Shown: positions 24,651 through 33,658 of the stretch, piece after piece
Position numbering within the stretch: position 1 is the first letter of the stretch
Layout of the letters: each line of letters starts with the position of its first letter
Origin: Micavibrio sp. UBA6212
GTDB taxonomy: Bacteria > Pseudomonadota > Alphaproteobacteria > Micavibrionales > Micavibrionaceae
Direction: 5' to 3'
NCBI GenBank assembly: GCA_002421905.1
Contig: DISK01000005.1
Coordinates: forward strand, 218,434-282,433
Length of the DNA stretch: 64,000 nt
The notes under the pieces: generated by a model
Told to the model about the DNA's origin: nothing
Databases searched by the model: none
What the model saw: only the letters and a program-made list of their open reading frames with translations
Position numbers and translations under genes: made by a program

Positions 24651-25685
24651 ATGAATAAACTTATGCTCGGCGCTGCTGCTGTTGCTCTGACCCTTGCTGT
24701 TTCCCCAGCAATGGCACAAGACGACTCAGGCGTTAAATTGAACCTCGGTGGCCACTTCAAAGGCTACGTAAACTACACCAACGAAGACGATGCTCACTCT
24801 TTTGACATTCTTCGTAATACTGAAGTGCACTTCGGTGGTGAAACCACCCTCGACAACGGTCTGACCGTTGGTGCTCATATCGAAGCTCTGGCTGACGCTG
24901 GTGAAAGCTTCGAAATTGACGAGTCATACATCTATATGGCTGGTTCTTGGGGTCGCGTAAACTTCGGTGACGAAGATGGTGCTGCTTACTTGCTGCAAGT
25001 TGCTGCTCCTTCTGCTGATGAAAACATTGACGGTATCCGTCAGTACATCAACCCAACCAGCACAATGCCTTCTGTTGATTACGCTAACGACATCGCTCAA
25101 GGCGCTGACAAACTGACCTACTTGTCTCCAGTTTACTCTGGTTTCCAAGTTGGTGCGTCCTACACTCCTGAAGTTGCTGCGTCACGTTCTGTGACAGGTA
25201 ACTCCATGTTGGCAACTGCTAATACAGTTGATGATGTATGGGAACTTGCTGCTCGTTACGAAGGTATGGTTAGCAACGTAGGTGTTATCGTTGGTGCTGG
25301 TTACACATCAGCCAACAACGAAACCGACGAATGGAACGTTGGTGCTGATTTGGATATCGGTGCTTTCGGTCTGGGTGCTGTTTACACAGAGTACGAAACT
25401 GAAGTTGGTACAGTTGATGTTGATCTCGACACATGGGTCGTTGGTGCTGATTACACCGTTGGTCCATACAAACTCGGCCTGTCTTACTTGAATGCTGAAG
25501 GCGATGCTGGATCTTCGATCAGTGGCGACCTCGACCGTTACACCGGTGGTGTTGTTTACACCTATGGCCCAGGCATGACCTTCCGTGGTTCTGTAGCTTA
25601 TACAGAAGCTGATGCGGTGGTTGGTTCTACATCTGGCGATGCAGATGCAACAACCGTTACTTTGGGTACCCAAATCAACTTCTAA
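24651..25685 (+). CDS. Outer-membrane porin
   Basis: The 344-residue product has a clear signal peptide (MNKLMLGAAAVALTLAVSPA, cleaved after AMA-Q) and a mature beta-barrel of alternating strands rich in Tyr, Val, Gly, Asp and Glu. It begins VKLNLGGHFKGYVNYT and ends TTVTLGTQINF, with the C-terminal Phe needed for Bam-dependent insertion. It resembles Gram-negative general porins. Codon use is strongly biased to a few codons (GCT, GGT, GTT, GAC), pointing to very high expression. A strong ribosome site precedes it and a perfect terminator follows. The acidic chain suggests cation preference, but this is inferred. Confidence 0.88.
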   Translation: MNKLMLGAAAVALTLAVSPAMAQDDSGVKLNLGGHFKGYVNYTNEDDAHSFDILRNTEVHFGGETTLDNGLTVGAHIEALADAGESFEIDESYIYMAGSWGRVNFGDEDGAAYLLQVAAPSADENIDGIRQYINPTSTMPSVDYANDIAQGADKLTYLSPVYSGFQVGASYTPEVAASRSVTGNSMLATANTVDDVWELAARYEGMVSNVGVIVGAGYTSANNETDEWNVGADLDIGAFGLGAVYTEYETEVGTVDVDLDTWVVGADYTVGPYKLGLSYLNAEGDAGSSISGDLDRYTGGVVYTYGPGMTFRGSVAYTEADAVVGSTSGDADATTVTLGTQINF

Positions 25686-25711
25686 TTTGAAGTCGATCGG
25701 ATAAGAATTTG

Positions 25712-25739
25712 AAAGGGCGGATTTCTCCGCCCTTTTATA
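25712..25739 (+). terminator. Rho-independent terminator of the porin gene
   Basis: AAAGGGCGGA (25712-25721) pairs perfectly with TCCGCCCTTT (25726-25735) around a TTTC loop, followed by TTAT. Confidence 0.92.
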
Positions 25740-25762
25740 TTGTGGTCAAGAATGGATATATA

Positions 25763-25862
25763 TCACCCTCACCTAAATCCTCTCCCCTCAAGGGAGAGGA
25801 CTTGCTTATTTATTTCCTTCCCCCTTGAGGGGGGAAGGTTAGGATGGGGATGATAAGGGTGA
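25763..25862. repeat. Compound palindromic intergenic element
   Basis: Terminal inverted repeats TCACCCT (25763-25769) and AGGGTGA (25856-25862) enclose two perfect hairpins. The first is CCTCTCCC/GGGAGAGG (25779-25799) and the second is CCTTCCCCC/GGGGGAAGG (25816-25838). The build is like dispersed REP/MITE-type intergenic repeats. It lies between the porin terminator and the convergent thrC. Confidence 0.75.
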
Positions 25863-25914
25863 GAGATACACATTTTTTAATCGGAAAGACTAAATTTTAC
25901 TCTACAAAAGAAAA

Positions 25915-27291
25915 TCACACAGACAAAAGATGCGTCTTGAGTTTATCGAAATCGTTCCCCATGATTGTATATTTCTCGGGACGATCCATCAGATCGGCCA
26001 AATGGGCGGGAAGGGCCGGACGAATGCCGATGGCTTGCTCTACAACATCGGGAAACTTGGCAGGGTGGGCGCAGGCCAAAGCAACGGCGGGCCCGTCATG
26101 GGACTCCGGAATGCCGGACTTGAATAAGGCATGGACGCCAACAGCAGTATGTGGATCAATTATGATACCGCTTTCTTTATAAACTTTGGCAATGGTTGCG
26201 ATTGTGTCTTCATCCAGACAACGCTGGGCTATAAAGTTCCTGCGACTTCCTTCCAGACTATCTCCATCCAGAGAATATTGTCCGGTTTGTTTGAAAGACG
26301 TCATCAACTTGTTCAAACGATCCGAGTCTCGCCCCAGACAATCATATAGAAAACGCTCGAAATTGCTGGAAATCTGAATATCCATACTGGGGCTATGGCT
26401 GGGTGCCACATCACTTAATTTCATCGTGCCTGTTTCAAAGAAGCGGGTCAGGATATCATTGCGGTTTGATCCAATCACCAATGGGCCAATATCTCCCCCG
26501 ATTTGTTTACCTACCCATGCGGCATAGATATTACCAAAATTCCCTGTCGGTACAGAAAAGGCAGGTGTTTTTCCCAACTGGCGCGCTGCATCAATATAAT
26601 AAACAGTTTGGGCGATGATACGAGCCCAGTTGATCGAATTAACTGCTGAAAGATTTTTGTTTTGACGCAAGTCTTCATCGGCAAAACTTTGTTTGACCAG
26701 ATTTTGACAATCGTCGAATGTGCCCTCAACCGCAATATTGTGCACATTATTTGCCATTACGCTGGTCATTTGACGACGTTGAATATCTGATGTGCGGCCT
26801 TTGGGGTGGAGAATAGTAATCGATATATTTTTGCGCCCTTTGAACGCTTCGATAGCTGCCGATCCTGTATCCCCAGAAGTTGCACCGATAATCGTAATCG
26901 TACGACCGTTCTTCTCCAGAACATAATCAAACAATCTACCCAATAATTGCAAGGCCACATCCTTAAAAGCAAGGGTTGGGCCATGAAATAGTTCCATCAG
27001 AAAAATATCCTGCCCGATTGGTTTTAGGGGGGTGATATCAGGGTCGGAAAAAACTTTTTCTGAATATGTATCCTCAATAATTTTCTTCAAATCATCCGAA
27101 GGAATTTCATCCCCGATAAACAAGGACAACACATGGTGCGCGATATCCTGATAACGATGGTCTGATTTAATCTCTCCTAGAAAAGGCCAGAAAACAGGAA
27201 CAAATAAACCGCCATCACTGGCCAGTCCTGACATTAATGTGTCAATAAAACTTCTGTCACCTACTTGTCCACGTGTCGAAATATATCGCAT
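25915..27291 (-). CDS. thrC: Threonine synthase
   Basis: ThrC converts O-phosphohomoserine to threonine with PLP. The 458-residue protein begins MRYISTRGQVGDRSFIDTLM as in the long (class I) bacterial form. The PLP-lysine motif is HGPTLAFKDVALQLLG (Lys about 110), with the phosphate-binding IIGATSGDTGSAAIEAFKG and SVPTGNFGNIYAAW. The length matches the family. It is a single gene on the minus strand with PBP1A upstream. Confidence 0.95.
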   Translation of the reverse strand: MRYISTRGQVGDRSFIDTLMSGLASDGGLFVPVFWPFLGEIKSDHRYQDIAHHVLSLFIGDEIPSDDLKKIIEDTYSEKVFSDPDITPLKPIGQDIFLMELFHGPTLAFKDVALQLLGRLFDYVLEKNGRTITIIGATSGDTGSAAIEAFKGRKNISITILHPKGRTSDIQRRQMTSVMANNVHNIAVEGTFDDCQNLVKQSFADEDLRQNKNLSAVNSINWARIIAQTVYYIDAARQLGKTPAFSVPTGNFGNIYAAWVGKQIGGDIGPLVIGSNRNDILTRFFETGTMKLSDVAPSHSPSMDIQISSNFERFLYDCLGRDSDRLNKLMTSFKQTGQYSLDGDSLEGSRRNFIAQRCLDEDTIATIAKVYKESGIIIDPHTAVGVHALFKSGIPESHDGPAVALACAHPAKFPDVVEQAIGIRPALPAHLADLMDRPEKYTIMGNDFDKLKTHLLSV

Positions 27292-27482
27292 GATTTCTCC
27301 TCTAAGAAAATTATATCATAGGCTACACAAAAAAAGGGGCAAAAAAAGGTGCCGCATGAAACAAGGGCACCTGATTTTTTTTATAAAGGGAATGAAAATC
27401 CCGATGAGGTAGAAATTTTTTTCTTGAGGCGAAATCTATCACAAAATATTTTTTCTACAAACATTTTTTTAATGATACGTCG

Positions 27483-29933
27483 TCAATACAACCCACCAGT
27501 ACCTTGCAATGATCCAGAAGAGTCTGGGCGTGGTTCTAACATCTCCCCTGCAGGTAATGGTTCTTCAATCACTTCATACTGGGCATCATGCTGTGATTCT
27601 TCATTATCATAGGACTTATAGCCGGGTGGCAAAGTATTGGGCTCTGTCCCTGCAAGGAAAGGTTCCCAAATGACGTTAGGATCACCGGCGTATGTACGTT
27701 GACCTGTTTTGGCGTTGACCTGCACCATGCGCACATCGGATGGAACGCGGAACGGTGTTGGGGGCACGCCTTCAAAAGCCTTCTCGACAAATTCTTTGAA
27801 AATAGGCAGGGCAACTGATGCCCCTGTTTCTTGCTTGCCCAATGTCTTTGGATCATCAAAACCGGAATAAACACCAATCACCATGTCTGGAGTGAAACCC
27901 ATAAACCACGCATCTTTTGAATCATTGGTGGTTCCTGTTTTTCCTGCTAGTGGACGGTCAAGTGAAGCCAGCTTGCGCGCTGTCCCGCGTTGGACAACCC
28001 CCTCCATGATAGAGACCATCTGATAGGTTGTGCGCGGGTCAGCAATTTGCTCGCGTGTATCGGGTAAGGCGGGTGTTGACTGGTTTTCCCATCGGATCAG
28101 GGAACCACATCCGACACAGGGGCGTTGATCGGATTTTTCAATGGTTTTTCCGGTACGATCTTGTACACGGTCAATAAAGGTTGGCGATATTTTTTTGCCC
28201 CCATTGACAATCATGCCATAAGCCGTAGTCAGTCTCATCAGAGTGGTCTCATCTGCGCCCAGTGCTGCAGATAAATAGGGTTTCATATCGTCTGATATGC
28301 CGAAACGCTTGGCATATTCGACAACAGTCTCAATGCCGATTTGTTGGGCCAGACGAATGGTCATGAGGTTACGGGATTTTTCAACACCAACGCGTAACGG
28401 TGTGGGGCCGTAAAACTCACCGGAATAGTTCTCGGGTCTCCAGACATTTCCTGCACTATCAGTAAAGACAATCGGGGAATCCAGAATAATCGTCGATGGC
28501 GTGTATCCTTTATCAAGGGCCGCAAGATAGACAAAAGGTTTGATAGCGGATCCCGGTTGACGTTCGGCTTGGGTAGCACGGTTAAACTCGCTACCATCGA
28601 ATTTCCAGCCACCCTGAATAGCCAGAACGCGTCCGGTATTGGGATCAAGAGCGACAATGGCCCCTTGAATTTTAGGGACTTGCTGCAAGTGATAAAGGTC
28701 TTGTTCCGTTTGTTTATCCCCGGAATCTTTTTCAGCTAATATAATGTCACCGGATTTCAATGGTTTGTCTTTACTCCATTTCACATCTTCATCATCAAGG
28801 CGGCCTTTGGTAGCATCACTAAAGCCGATTTCAATGCGTCCAGATGTGGTGTCCAGAACCATGGCCAGCCGCCATGACCCCAGCATACCGACTGGTCCGG
28901 GAGTGTCTTTGACAACGTTTTGCCAATCCGTGGTCGATCCTGTCCGTTCGATCGGGCCGCGCCAACCGTGACGGCGGTCATAAGCAATCAAGCCATTTTG
29001 TAACGCTGTTTCGGCAATTTTTTGCAAACGCGGATCCAGACTGGTGCGAACTGATAGTCCTCCACCATATAAAGCATTCGACCCGAACTCCTTGATCAAC
29101 TGACGGCGAACCTCTTCGGCGAAATAAGGCGCGTTGACCACGTCATTATCCCTGACAGGAACCACAATCAGCGGAGATTTTTCGGCCAGCTCGGCTTGCT
29201 CTTTTGTAATATATCCTTCGATTTGCATCCGCTCTATAACCCAGTTGCGTCGTGCAATCGCCTGATCGTGTTTATGGACAGGATTATAGTTATTTGGAGC
29301 CTTTGGCAAAGCAGCCAGAAAGGCAGCTTCTGAAATGGTCAGTTCGTTCAAGGGCTTGTTAAAATAATGGAGGGCTGCCGCAGCAAATCCATAAGAACGT
29401 GCCCCCAGAAAGATCTGGTTCATATAAAGTTCCAGGATCCGGTCTTTGGACAGGGCTTGTTCCATTTTATATGCCAGAATGGCTTCCTTGATCTTGCGGC
29501 TGAATTTTTCTTCGCTGTTTAACAGGAAATTCTTGGCGACCTGCTGGGTGATGGTGGACGCCCCGACCATGCGTCGGCCTGTGCCCATATTTTTCAGATT
29601 GGTTAATGTGGCGCGGACAATTGCCTTGGGATCAATTCCTTTATGTTTATAAAAATCCTGATCTTCAGCCGAGATAAGGGCTTCCTTGACGATATCTGGA
29701 ATTTCACTGACCGGAATGAAGATACGTTTTTCCTCGGCAAATTCGGCCAAAAACCGACCATCCCCTGCGTGAACCCGCGTGACCACAGGAGGACGGTAAT
29801 CCTTTAACTGGGTAAAATCGGGCAGACTCTGTCCGTATTTATAGAACACGGCCCCAATCAGAATAACACCGGCAACGGCTCCGATAAAGCCAAGCGAGAC
29901 AAGGAATAAAAAGAAGCGTCCAATCCATTTCAT
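27483..29933 (-). CDS. mrcA: Penicillin-binding protein 1A (bifunctional glycosyltransferase/transpeptidase)
   Basis: This class A PBP polymerises and cross-links peptidoglycan. The 816-residue protein has an N-terminal membrane anchor (FFLFLVSLGFIGAVAGVILI), a GT51 domain (about 55-230, SAEDQDFYKHKGID with catalytic Glu, RKIKEAILAYKMEQ, LNQIFLG-type motif as MNQIFLGARSYG), a linker OB-like domain and a transpeptidase domain. The latter has SxxK in PGSAIKPFVYLAALDKG, SxN as SRN, and KTG in LAGKTGTTNDSKDAWFMG. The Pro/Glu-rich C-tail is disordered. The upstream region separates it from the divergent dipeptidase by 65 bp. Confidence 0.95.
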   Translation of the reverse strand: MKWIGRFFLFLVSLGFIGAVAGVILIGAVFYKYGQSLPDFTQLKDYRPPVVTRVHAGDGRFLAEFAEEKRIFIPVSEIPDIVKEALISAEDQDFYKHKGIDPKAIVRATLTNLKNMGTGRRMVGASTITQQVAKNFLLNSEEKFSRKIKEAILAYKMEQALSKDRILELYMNQIFLGARSYGFAAAALHYFNKPLNELTISEAAFLAALPKAPNNYNPVHKHDQAIARRNWVIERMQIEGYITKEQAELAEKSPLIVVPVRDNDVVNAPYFAEEVRRQLIKEFGSNALYGGGLSVRTSLDPRLQKIAETALQNGLIAYDRRHGWRGPIERTGSTTDWQNVVKDTPGPVGMLGSWRLAMVLDTTSGRIEIGFSDATKGRLDDEDVKWSKDKPLKSGDIILAEKDSGDKQTEQDLYHLQQVPKIQGAIVALDPNTGRVLAIQGGWKFDGSEFNRATQAERQPGSAIKPFVYLAALDKGYTPSTIILDSPIVFTDSAGNVWRPENYSGEFYGPTPLRVGVEKSRNLMTIRLAQQIGIETVVEYAKRFGISDDMKPYLSAALGADETTLMRLTTAYGMIVNGGKKISPTFIDRVQDRTGKTIEKSDQRPCVGCGSLIRWENQSTPALPDTREQIADPRTTYQMVSIMEGVVQRGTARKLASLDRPLAGKTGTTNDSKDAWFMGFTPDMVIGVYSGFDDPKTLGKQETGASVALPIFKEFVEKAFEGVPPTPFRVPSDVRMVQVNAKTGQRTYAGDPNVIWEPFLAGTEPNTLPPGYKSYDNEESQHDAQYEVIEEPLPAGEMLEPRPDSSGSLQGTGGLY

Positions 29934-29998
29934 GGTCTAGTTTATCGCATAAGTTCATCATACAAGACAAGAGCGCAGAAAGTGGTTAGAATGAAGAA

Positions 29999-30748
29999 AT
30001 GAACGCTATTTCAAAAGAGGATTTGATCCCGTTCAATTTGGTTGCCCGTATGGGATATCCCGTCGCGGTTGATCATGCTTATGCAAAGGCTTCACATCCG
30101 GAAAATGTCTTTGGCCAGATTTATCACCCCGATGCCAATTTGTGGGGTCATATTGATATGGTGGCCTTAACCGTTCTTGCTGCACAAAAACTGCATAAAG
30201 AATATGAATGGACCCTCGTGATCAAGGATTGCCTGCGGCCGGTCGAGGCGCAGCAAAAGATCATGGAAACGGATATTGTGCAGGCCAATCCGCATTGGCT
30301 GGTGGAACCAAAATTCCTTTCAAGTCCAGGACAGGGTGGACATCCGAGAGGGATGGCGATAGATATTGCAGCACAAGACAAATTCGGACAGGCCGTTGAT
30401 TTCGGAACAGCTTTTGACAGTTTCTCAGGCGATGCTCACCCCGAAAAGAATCCGGCTCACCGGAACTATCCGTATTCCAGCGAACAGGTCAAAGAAAACC
30501 GCGCCAGACTGGATAATGCCATGCTGGAGGCAGCCCAAAAAATGGGCAGGAACCTGCTTCTTTTGTCAACAGAATGGTGGGATTTTCGCTTCCCCAGCGA
30601 CGAGATAGGTCATCTATCCCCTATTGAGGATAGACATCTTGAGGATTGGCAAAAAATAATGACGGCTCCCGCCAAAATTCCGGAACAGCAGGAGCGGCGT
30701 ATGGCCTCAATGTTGACGAACCTGCTTCAAAAATTCGATTATTCGTGA
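29999..30748 (+). CDS. D-alanyl-D-alanine dipeptidase-like protein (M15D, VanX/DdpX family)
   Basis: This 249-residue protein of the VanX family lacks an evident signal peptide. Conserved features are the catalytic Arg region IKDCLRPVEAQQKIME, the zinc motif GGHPRGMAIDIAA (His and Asp ligands, about 112-119) and the catalytic Glu in LLSTEWWDFRFPSDE. In VanX the last motif is EWWH and its His is the third zinc ligand; here Asp takes that place. The enzyme may use an altered metal site or be inactive on D-Ala-D-Ala. It is divergent from PBP1A and its 3' end overlaps trpF by 42 bp. Confidence 0.82.
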   Translation: MNAISKEDLIPFNLVARMGYPVAVDHAYAKASHPENVFGQIYHPDANLWGHIDMVALTVLAAQKLHKEYEWTLVIKDCLRPVEAQQKIMETDIVQANPHWLVEPKFLSSPGQGGHPRGMAIDIAAQDKFGQAVDFGTAFDSFSGDAHPEKNPAHRNYPYSSEQVKENRARLDNAMLEAAQKMGRNLLLLSTEWWDFRFPSDEIGHLSPIEDRHLEDWQKIMTAPAKIPEQQERRMASMLTNLLQKFDYS

Positions 30749-31342
30749 CGGATCTTTGACTCCGACCTCACTTTCGACGCCACTCGAAACATCGACGGCA
30801 TCGGGATGAAGGAAAGAGAGAGCCTCTCCAATATTCTCGGAATTTAACCCTCCCGATAGCATCCAAGGCCTCTTGAAACGCTTTCCTTCGAGAATTTTCC
30901 AGTCAAAAGATATACCGCTTCCCCCGGATACAGAACTTTTCTGTGATTTAGAGTCAAATAATAGCCAGTCCGCCACCTGTTCATATTCTTGTGTTTTTTC
31001 AAGGTCTTCTGGCCGCGCCACAGGGATAGCTTTGATGATTGGGACATGATGATGCGCGCGTATTTCCTGAACGCGTACAGGAGACTCTCCGCCGTGTAAC
31101 TGGATCATATCAAGCGGAACAGCCCCCAGAACATGGGATAGCCAAGCGTCATCAGGATCGACGAACAGCCCGACCATCCGCACCCCTGTGGGGGCAGATC
31201 GTGAGAGCAATCGCGCCATTTCAGGGTCGATAAAACGGGGAGATTTCGGATAAAAGACCAATCCTATAAAGCGCGCTCCAGCTTGGGCGGCGACATCCAG
31301 ATGATTTTTTTCTTTGATTCCACAAATTTTAACATCTGTCAT
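30707..31342 (-). CDS. trpF: Phosphoribosylanthranilate isomerase
   Basis: TrpF isomerises N-(5-phosphoribosyl)anthranilate in tryptophan synthesis. The 211-residue TIM barrel begins MTDVKICGIKEKNHLDVAAQ with the catalytic Cys of KICG, followed by GARFIGLVFYPKSPRFID, VGLFVDPDD, IQLHGGESP, WLLFDSKS, MLSGGLNSENI and AVDVSSGVES with the catalytic Asp. Other trp genes are not adjacent. The C-terminus overlaps the convergent dipeptidase gene. Confidence 0.94.
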   Translation of the reverse strand: MTDVKICGIKEKNHLDVAAQAGARFIGLVFYPKSPRFIDPEMARLLSRSAPTGVRMVGLFVDPDDAWLSHVLGAVPLDMIQLHGGESPVRVQEIRAHHHVPIIKAIPVARPEDLEKTQEYEQVADWLLFDSKSQKSSVSGGSGISFDWKILEGKRFKRPWMLSGGLNSENIGEALSFLHPDAVDVSSGVESEVGVKDPSRIIEFLKQVRQH

Positions 31343-31468
31343 GATATTGTGGCCTGATTGATTTTTCCGTGATTCATTTGTGCTTTCGGCGATTTTTCAG
31401 TATAATAATCGAGAAAGCAAGGAAAAATATAGAAAGCTATATAACATCAGAGGAAGTGATAGTCATAA

Positions 31469-31873
31469 ATGGCCTTGGATCTCGATGACGAAATGGATGT
31501 GCTGGGTGCGGCCAAGCACAGATCAAAACAGGATGAAAGATACGTTATCCCTGAAAATGCACCTGTCCTTCCAAGTATTGTCAGTGGTGGACGTGATGCC
31601 GAGTTGATGGTGAATGCTGATGGAGATGCTGCAGTGTTGTATAATCAGCCCTTGCCGGAAGAGATTGATTGGGTTGAGTATGACATGGATTTGGCACTGC
31701 TGACCTTTGTGACTTACGACGGAAAGGTGCAGGGGCTGGGCATGAAAATCCATAAGCCGTTCAGAAAATATTTGAGCAAAGCCCAAGAAATCATGCTGAT
31801 TTACATGGAAGATGCCAAGATTCCACGGGACATATACACCGCCAAGTTGGTGGTTAGAAATATAGGATTATAG
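31469..31873 (+). CDS. Unknown acidic protein preceding a large orphan gene
   Basis: The 134-residue acidic protein begins MALDLDDEMDVLGAAKHRSK. A short N-terminal linker (to about 55) leads to a compact part with PLPEEIDWVEYDMDLALLTF and GLGMKIHKPFRKYLSKAQEI. No signal peptide, membrane helix or recognised motif is present. It lies 73 bp before a 570-residue orphan gene in the same direction, suggesting a two-gene unit. Confidence 0.6.
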   Translation: MALDLDDEMDVLGAAKHRSKQDERYVIPENAPVLPSIVSGGRDAELMVNADGDAAVLYNQPLPEEIDWVEYDMDLALLTFVTYDGKVQGLGMKIHKPFRKYLSKAQEIMLIYMEDAKIPRDIYTAKLVVRNIGL

Positions 31874-31945
31874 GAAAGTTTATGCTGGAAACAACGGGAG
31901 TTGTTTGGGAAGCTGGTTGAAAAAATAAGGTAGAGGAGAGTGGAT

Positions 31946-33658
31946 ATGGATAAAGATGCAGCACGGGGAGTGATGATAAACTCTTTTTATGAGTTAGAAT
32001 ACAGGGCGCAAAAACCGACTCAAGAAGAGGGCTTCTTGGCGGATGGGAAGCGTGCAGCGGCTGCTGGTATAGCAAAGACAAGAGCACTTGCGGATATGGG
32101 TGCTGTAGGCTTGAAGCTTGACAAGGCCCCACATGTCACAAAACTCGTCACGGATGTAGCTGCAAAGTCCACTGACGTTAAGACTTTTGCTGATGCGATC
32201 GCACAAAAATACAAACAAGATCCTAATTTTATAGAAAAATTAGAAGCAGATATGGCGGAAGACCCACAACTGGCAGAGCAACTACAGTCACAAATTCTGA
32301 AAGACCAAGCACAAGCATCTCAGATTATATCGAAATATAATGGAAGCAATCTAGCGGAGTTGGTAAAGCCAGCTCCCGTTGCCCCTAAACCTTCAGTTCA
32401 GGAAAAGGCGCCAGATACACCTTCACCAGCTGCTGCTGCCTCTGGCGTAGCTCAGAAAAAAGAAGCAGGACCTGCTGCTGCTGCTACTACCACTGCCCAC
32501 GCAGCAAAACCAGAGACACCGAGCTCTGCGAAAATAGAAATTCCTCCAATGCCTGGAGGAACAATCAGTGTTGCAGAAATTGGTAAAGCTGCTTTTGCAG
32601 AATTGGCAAATAAAAGTAATAGTGAAATTGCAGATTTTTTTACTCACGGTGTGACTGGTAAAGATGGAAAAATCGCGCAGTTGGGAGAGGGAATTGCAGG
32701 TCAGGCTGCAAAATATGGCGTTTCCGCAAGCCTTACAGAAGGTTTTCAAAAAAGACTATCGACGGATGAGGCACTACAACAAAAAATCGCGGAGAATCTT
32801 AAAGAACATCCAGATTTTGTTAAGCGTTTGGCAAAAATGTCGAGCGATGAAAGTTCTCCTCCTGATGCTCAAAAAACAGCTATCAAGAAAGAGCTTGAGC
32901 ATATGATGAGCAATCCCGAATTGCTCGCCGATAAAAGTCATATTTCTGGTCTTGAGAAAAAGATGGCAGGTGGAGATTTCTTATCAACAATTGGAGATTT
33001 CTTCAAAAACAATATGGGACTTGATCTTGGTGGGATGATGGCTAGGATTGGACCAGCATTGCAGGAAATGATGCAAATGTTAAAGGATATGTTGGATAGG
33101 CTGTTTGGCAAGTCTGGCATCTCCATGGCTAGCGGAAACCAGGATATGGGCGGAAATTTGAGATCCCGCTATGAACTATCTTCAATGAGGGCTTTGCCGA
33201 CTGAAGGTGAGCTGTTTCATGAAGTGAAACATGGGGACAAGATGGTCAAGGAAGCTAATACCATTCAAGTTGAAGGCGCCGACGGAAAACCGCTCGACGT
33301 AATTCCAACGGATGGAGCGATCAGAGTTGGACAAGGCGCTAATGGAGATGTGAGACTGCGGGTTGCCCGCTCGATTGGGCAGGATGGAGATGTTAAAGAT
33401 ACCAGAGATGTATATCTTTCAAAGAACGGGTTTGACACCTACAAGGCAGAAGTTGCAATGCGTAATGCAGAAGTTGGCGTCAAGGATCAAAAGTCTCAGC
33501 AGACGGTTCACATTAATCATGAAACTGGACAAGAGTTCGAGAAACCTACCCCTCAACAAGGGCCTACGCAAACAGCTGCTCAGGATATGAATATCTTGAA
33601 TAGAATGTCCACAAACCAACTGGGTCTGGGCTTTATAACTGGCGGTTATGGCGGTTAG
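31946..33658 (+). CDS. Large orphan protein with helical repeats and an Ala/Pro-rich linker
   Basis: The ATG at 31946 follows GAGGAGAG by a short spacer; a GTG at 31940 is also in frame. The 570-residue protein is soluble-looking, without signal peptide or membrane segment. A helical N-part contains KYKQDPNFIEKLEADMAEDP. An Ala/Pro/Lys/Thr linker (about 140-200) follows. A second helical part has NLKEHPDFVKRLAKMSSDE, a pattern related to the first. A Met-rich hydrophobic helix (LDLGGMMARIGPALQEMMQM, about 355-375) precedes a C-terminal beta-rich, Gln-rich tail. I do not recognise a family. Modular build without a Sec signal is compatible with a substrate of the type IVB system encoded 16 kb away, but this is speculation. 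Confidence 0.6.
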   Translation: MDKDAARGVMINSFYELEYRAQKPTQEEGFLADGKRAAAAGIAKTRALADMGAVGLKLDKAPHVTKLVTDVAAKSTDVKTFADAIAQKYKQDPNFIEKLEADMAEDPQLAEQLQSQILKDQAQASQIISKYNGSNLAELVKPAPVAPKPSVQEKAPDTPSPAAAASGVAQKKEAGPAAAATTTAHAAKPETPSSAKIEIPPMPGGTISVAEIGKAAFAELANKSNSEIADFFTHGVTGKDGKIAQLGEGIAGQAAKYGVSASLTEGFQKRLSTDEALQQKIAENLKEHPDFVKRLAKMSSDESSPPDAQKTAIKKELEHMMSNPELLADKSHISGLEKKMAGGDFLSTIGDFFKNNMGLDLGGMMARIGPALQEMMQMLKDMLDRLFGKSGISMASGNQDMGGNLRSRYELSSMRALPTEGELFHEVKHGDKMVKEANTIQVEGADGKPLDVIPTDGAIRVGQGANGDVRLRVARSIGQDGDVKDTRDVYLSKNGFDTYKAEVAMRNAEVGVKDQKSQQTVHINHETGQEFEKPTPQQGPTQTAAQDMNILNRMSTNQLGLGFITGGYGG

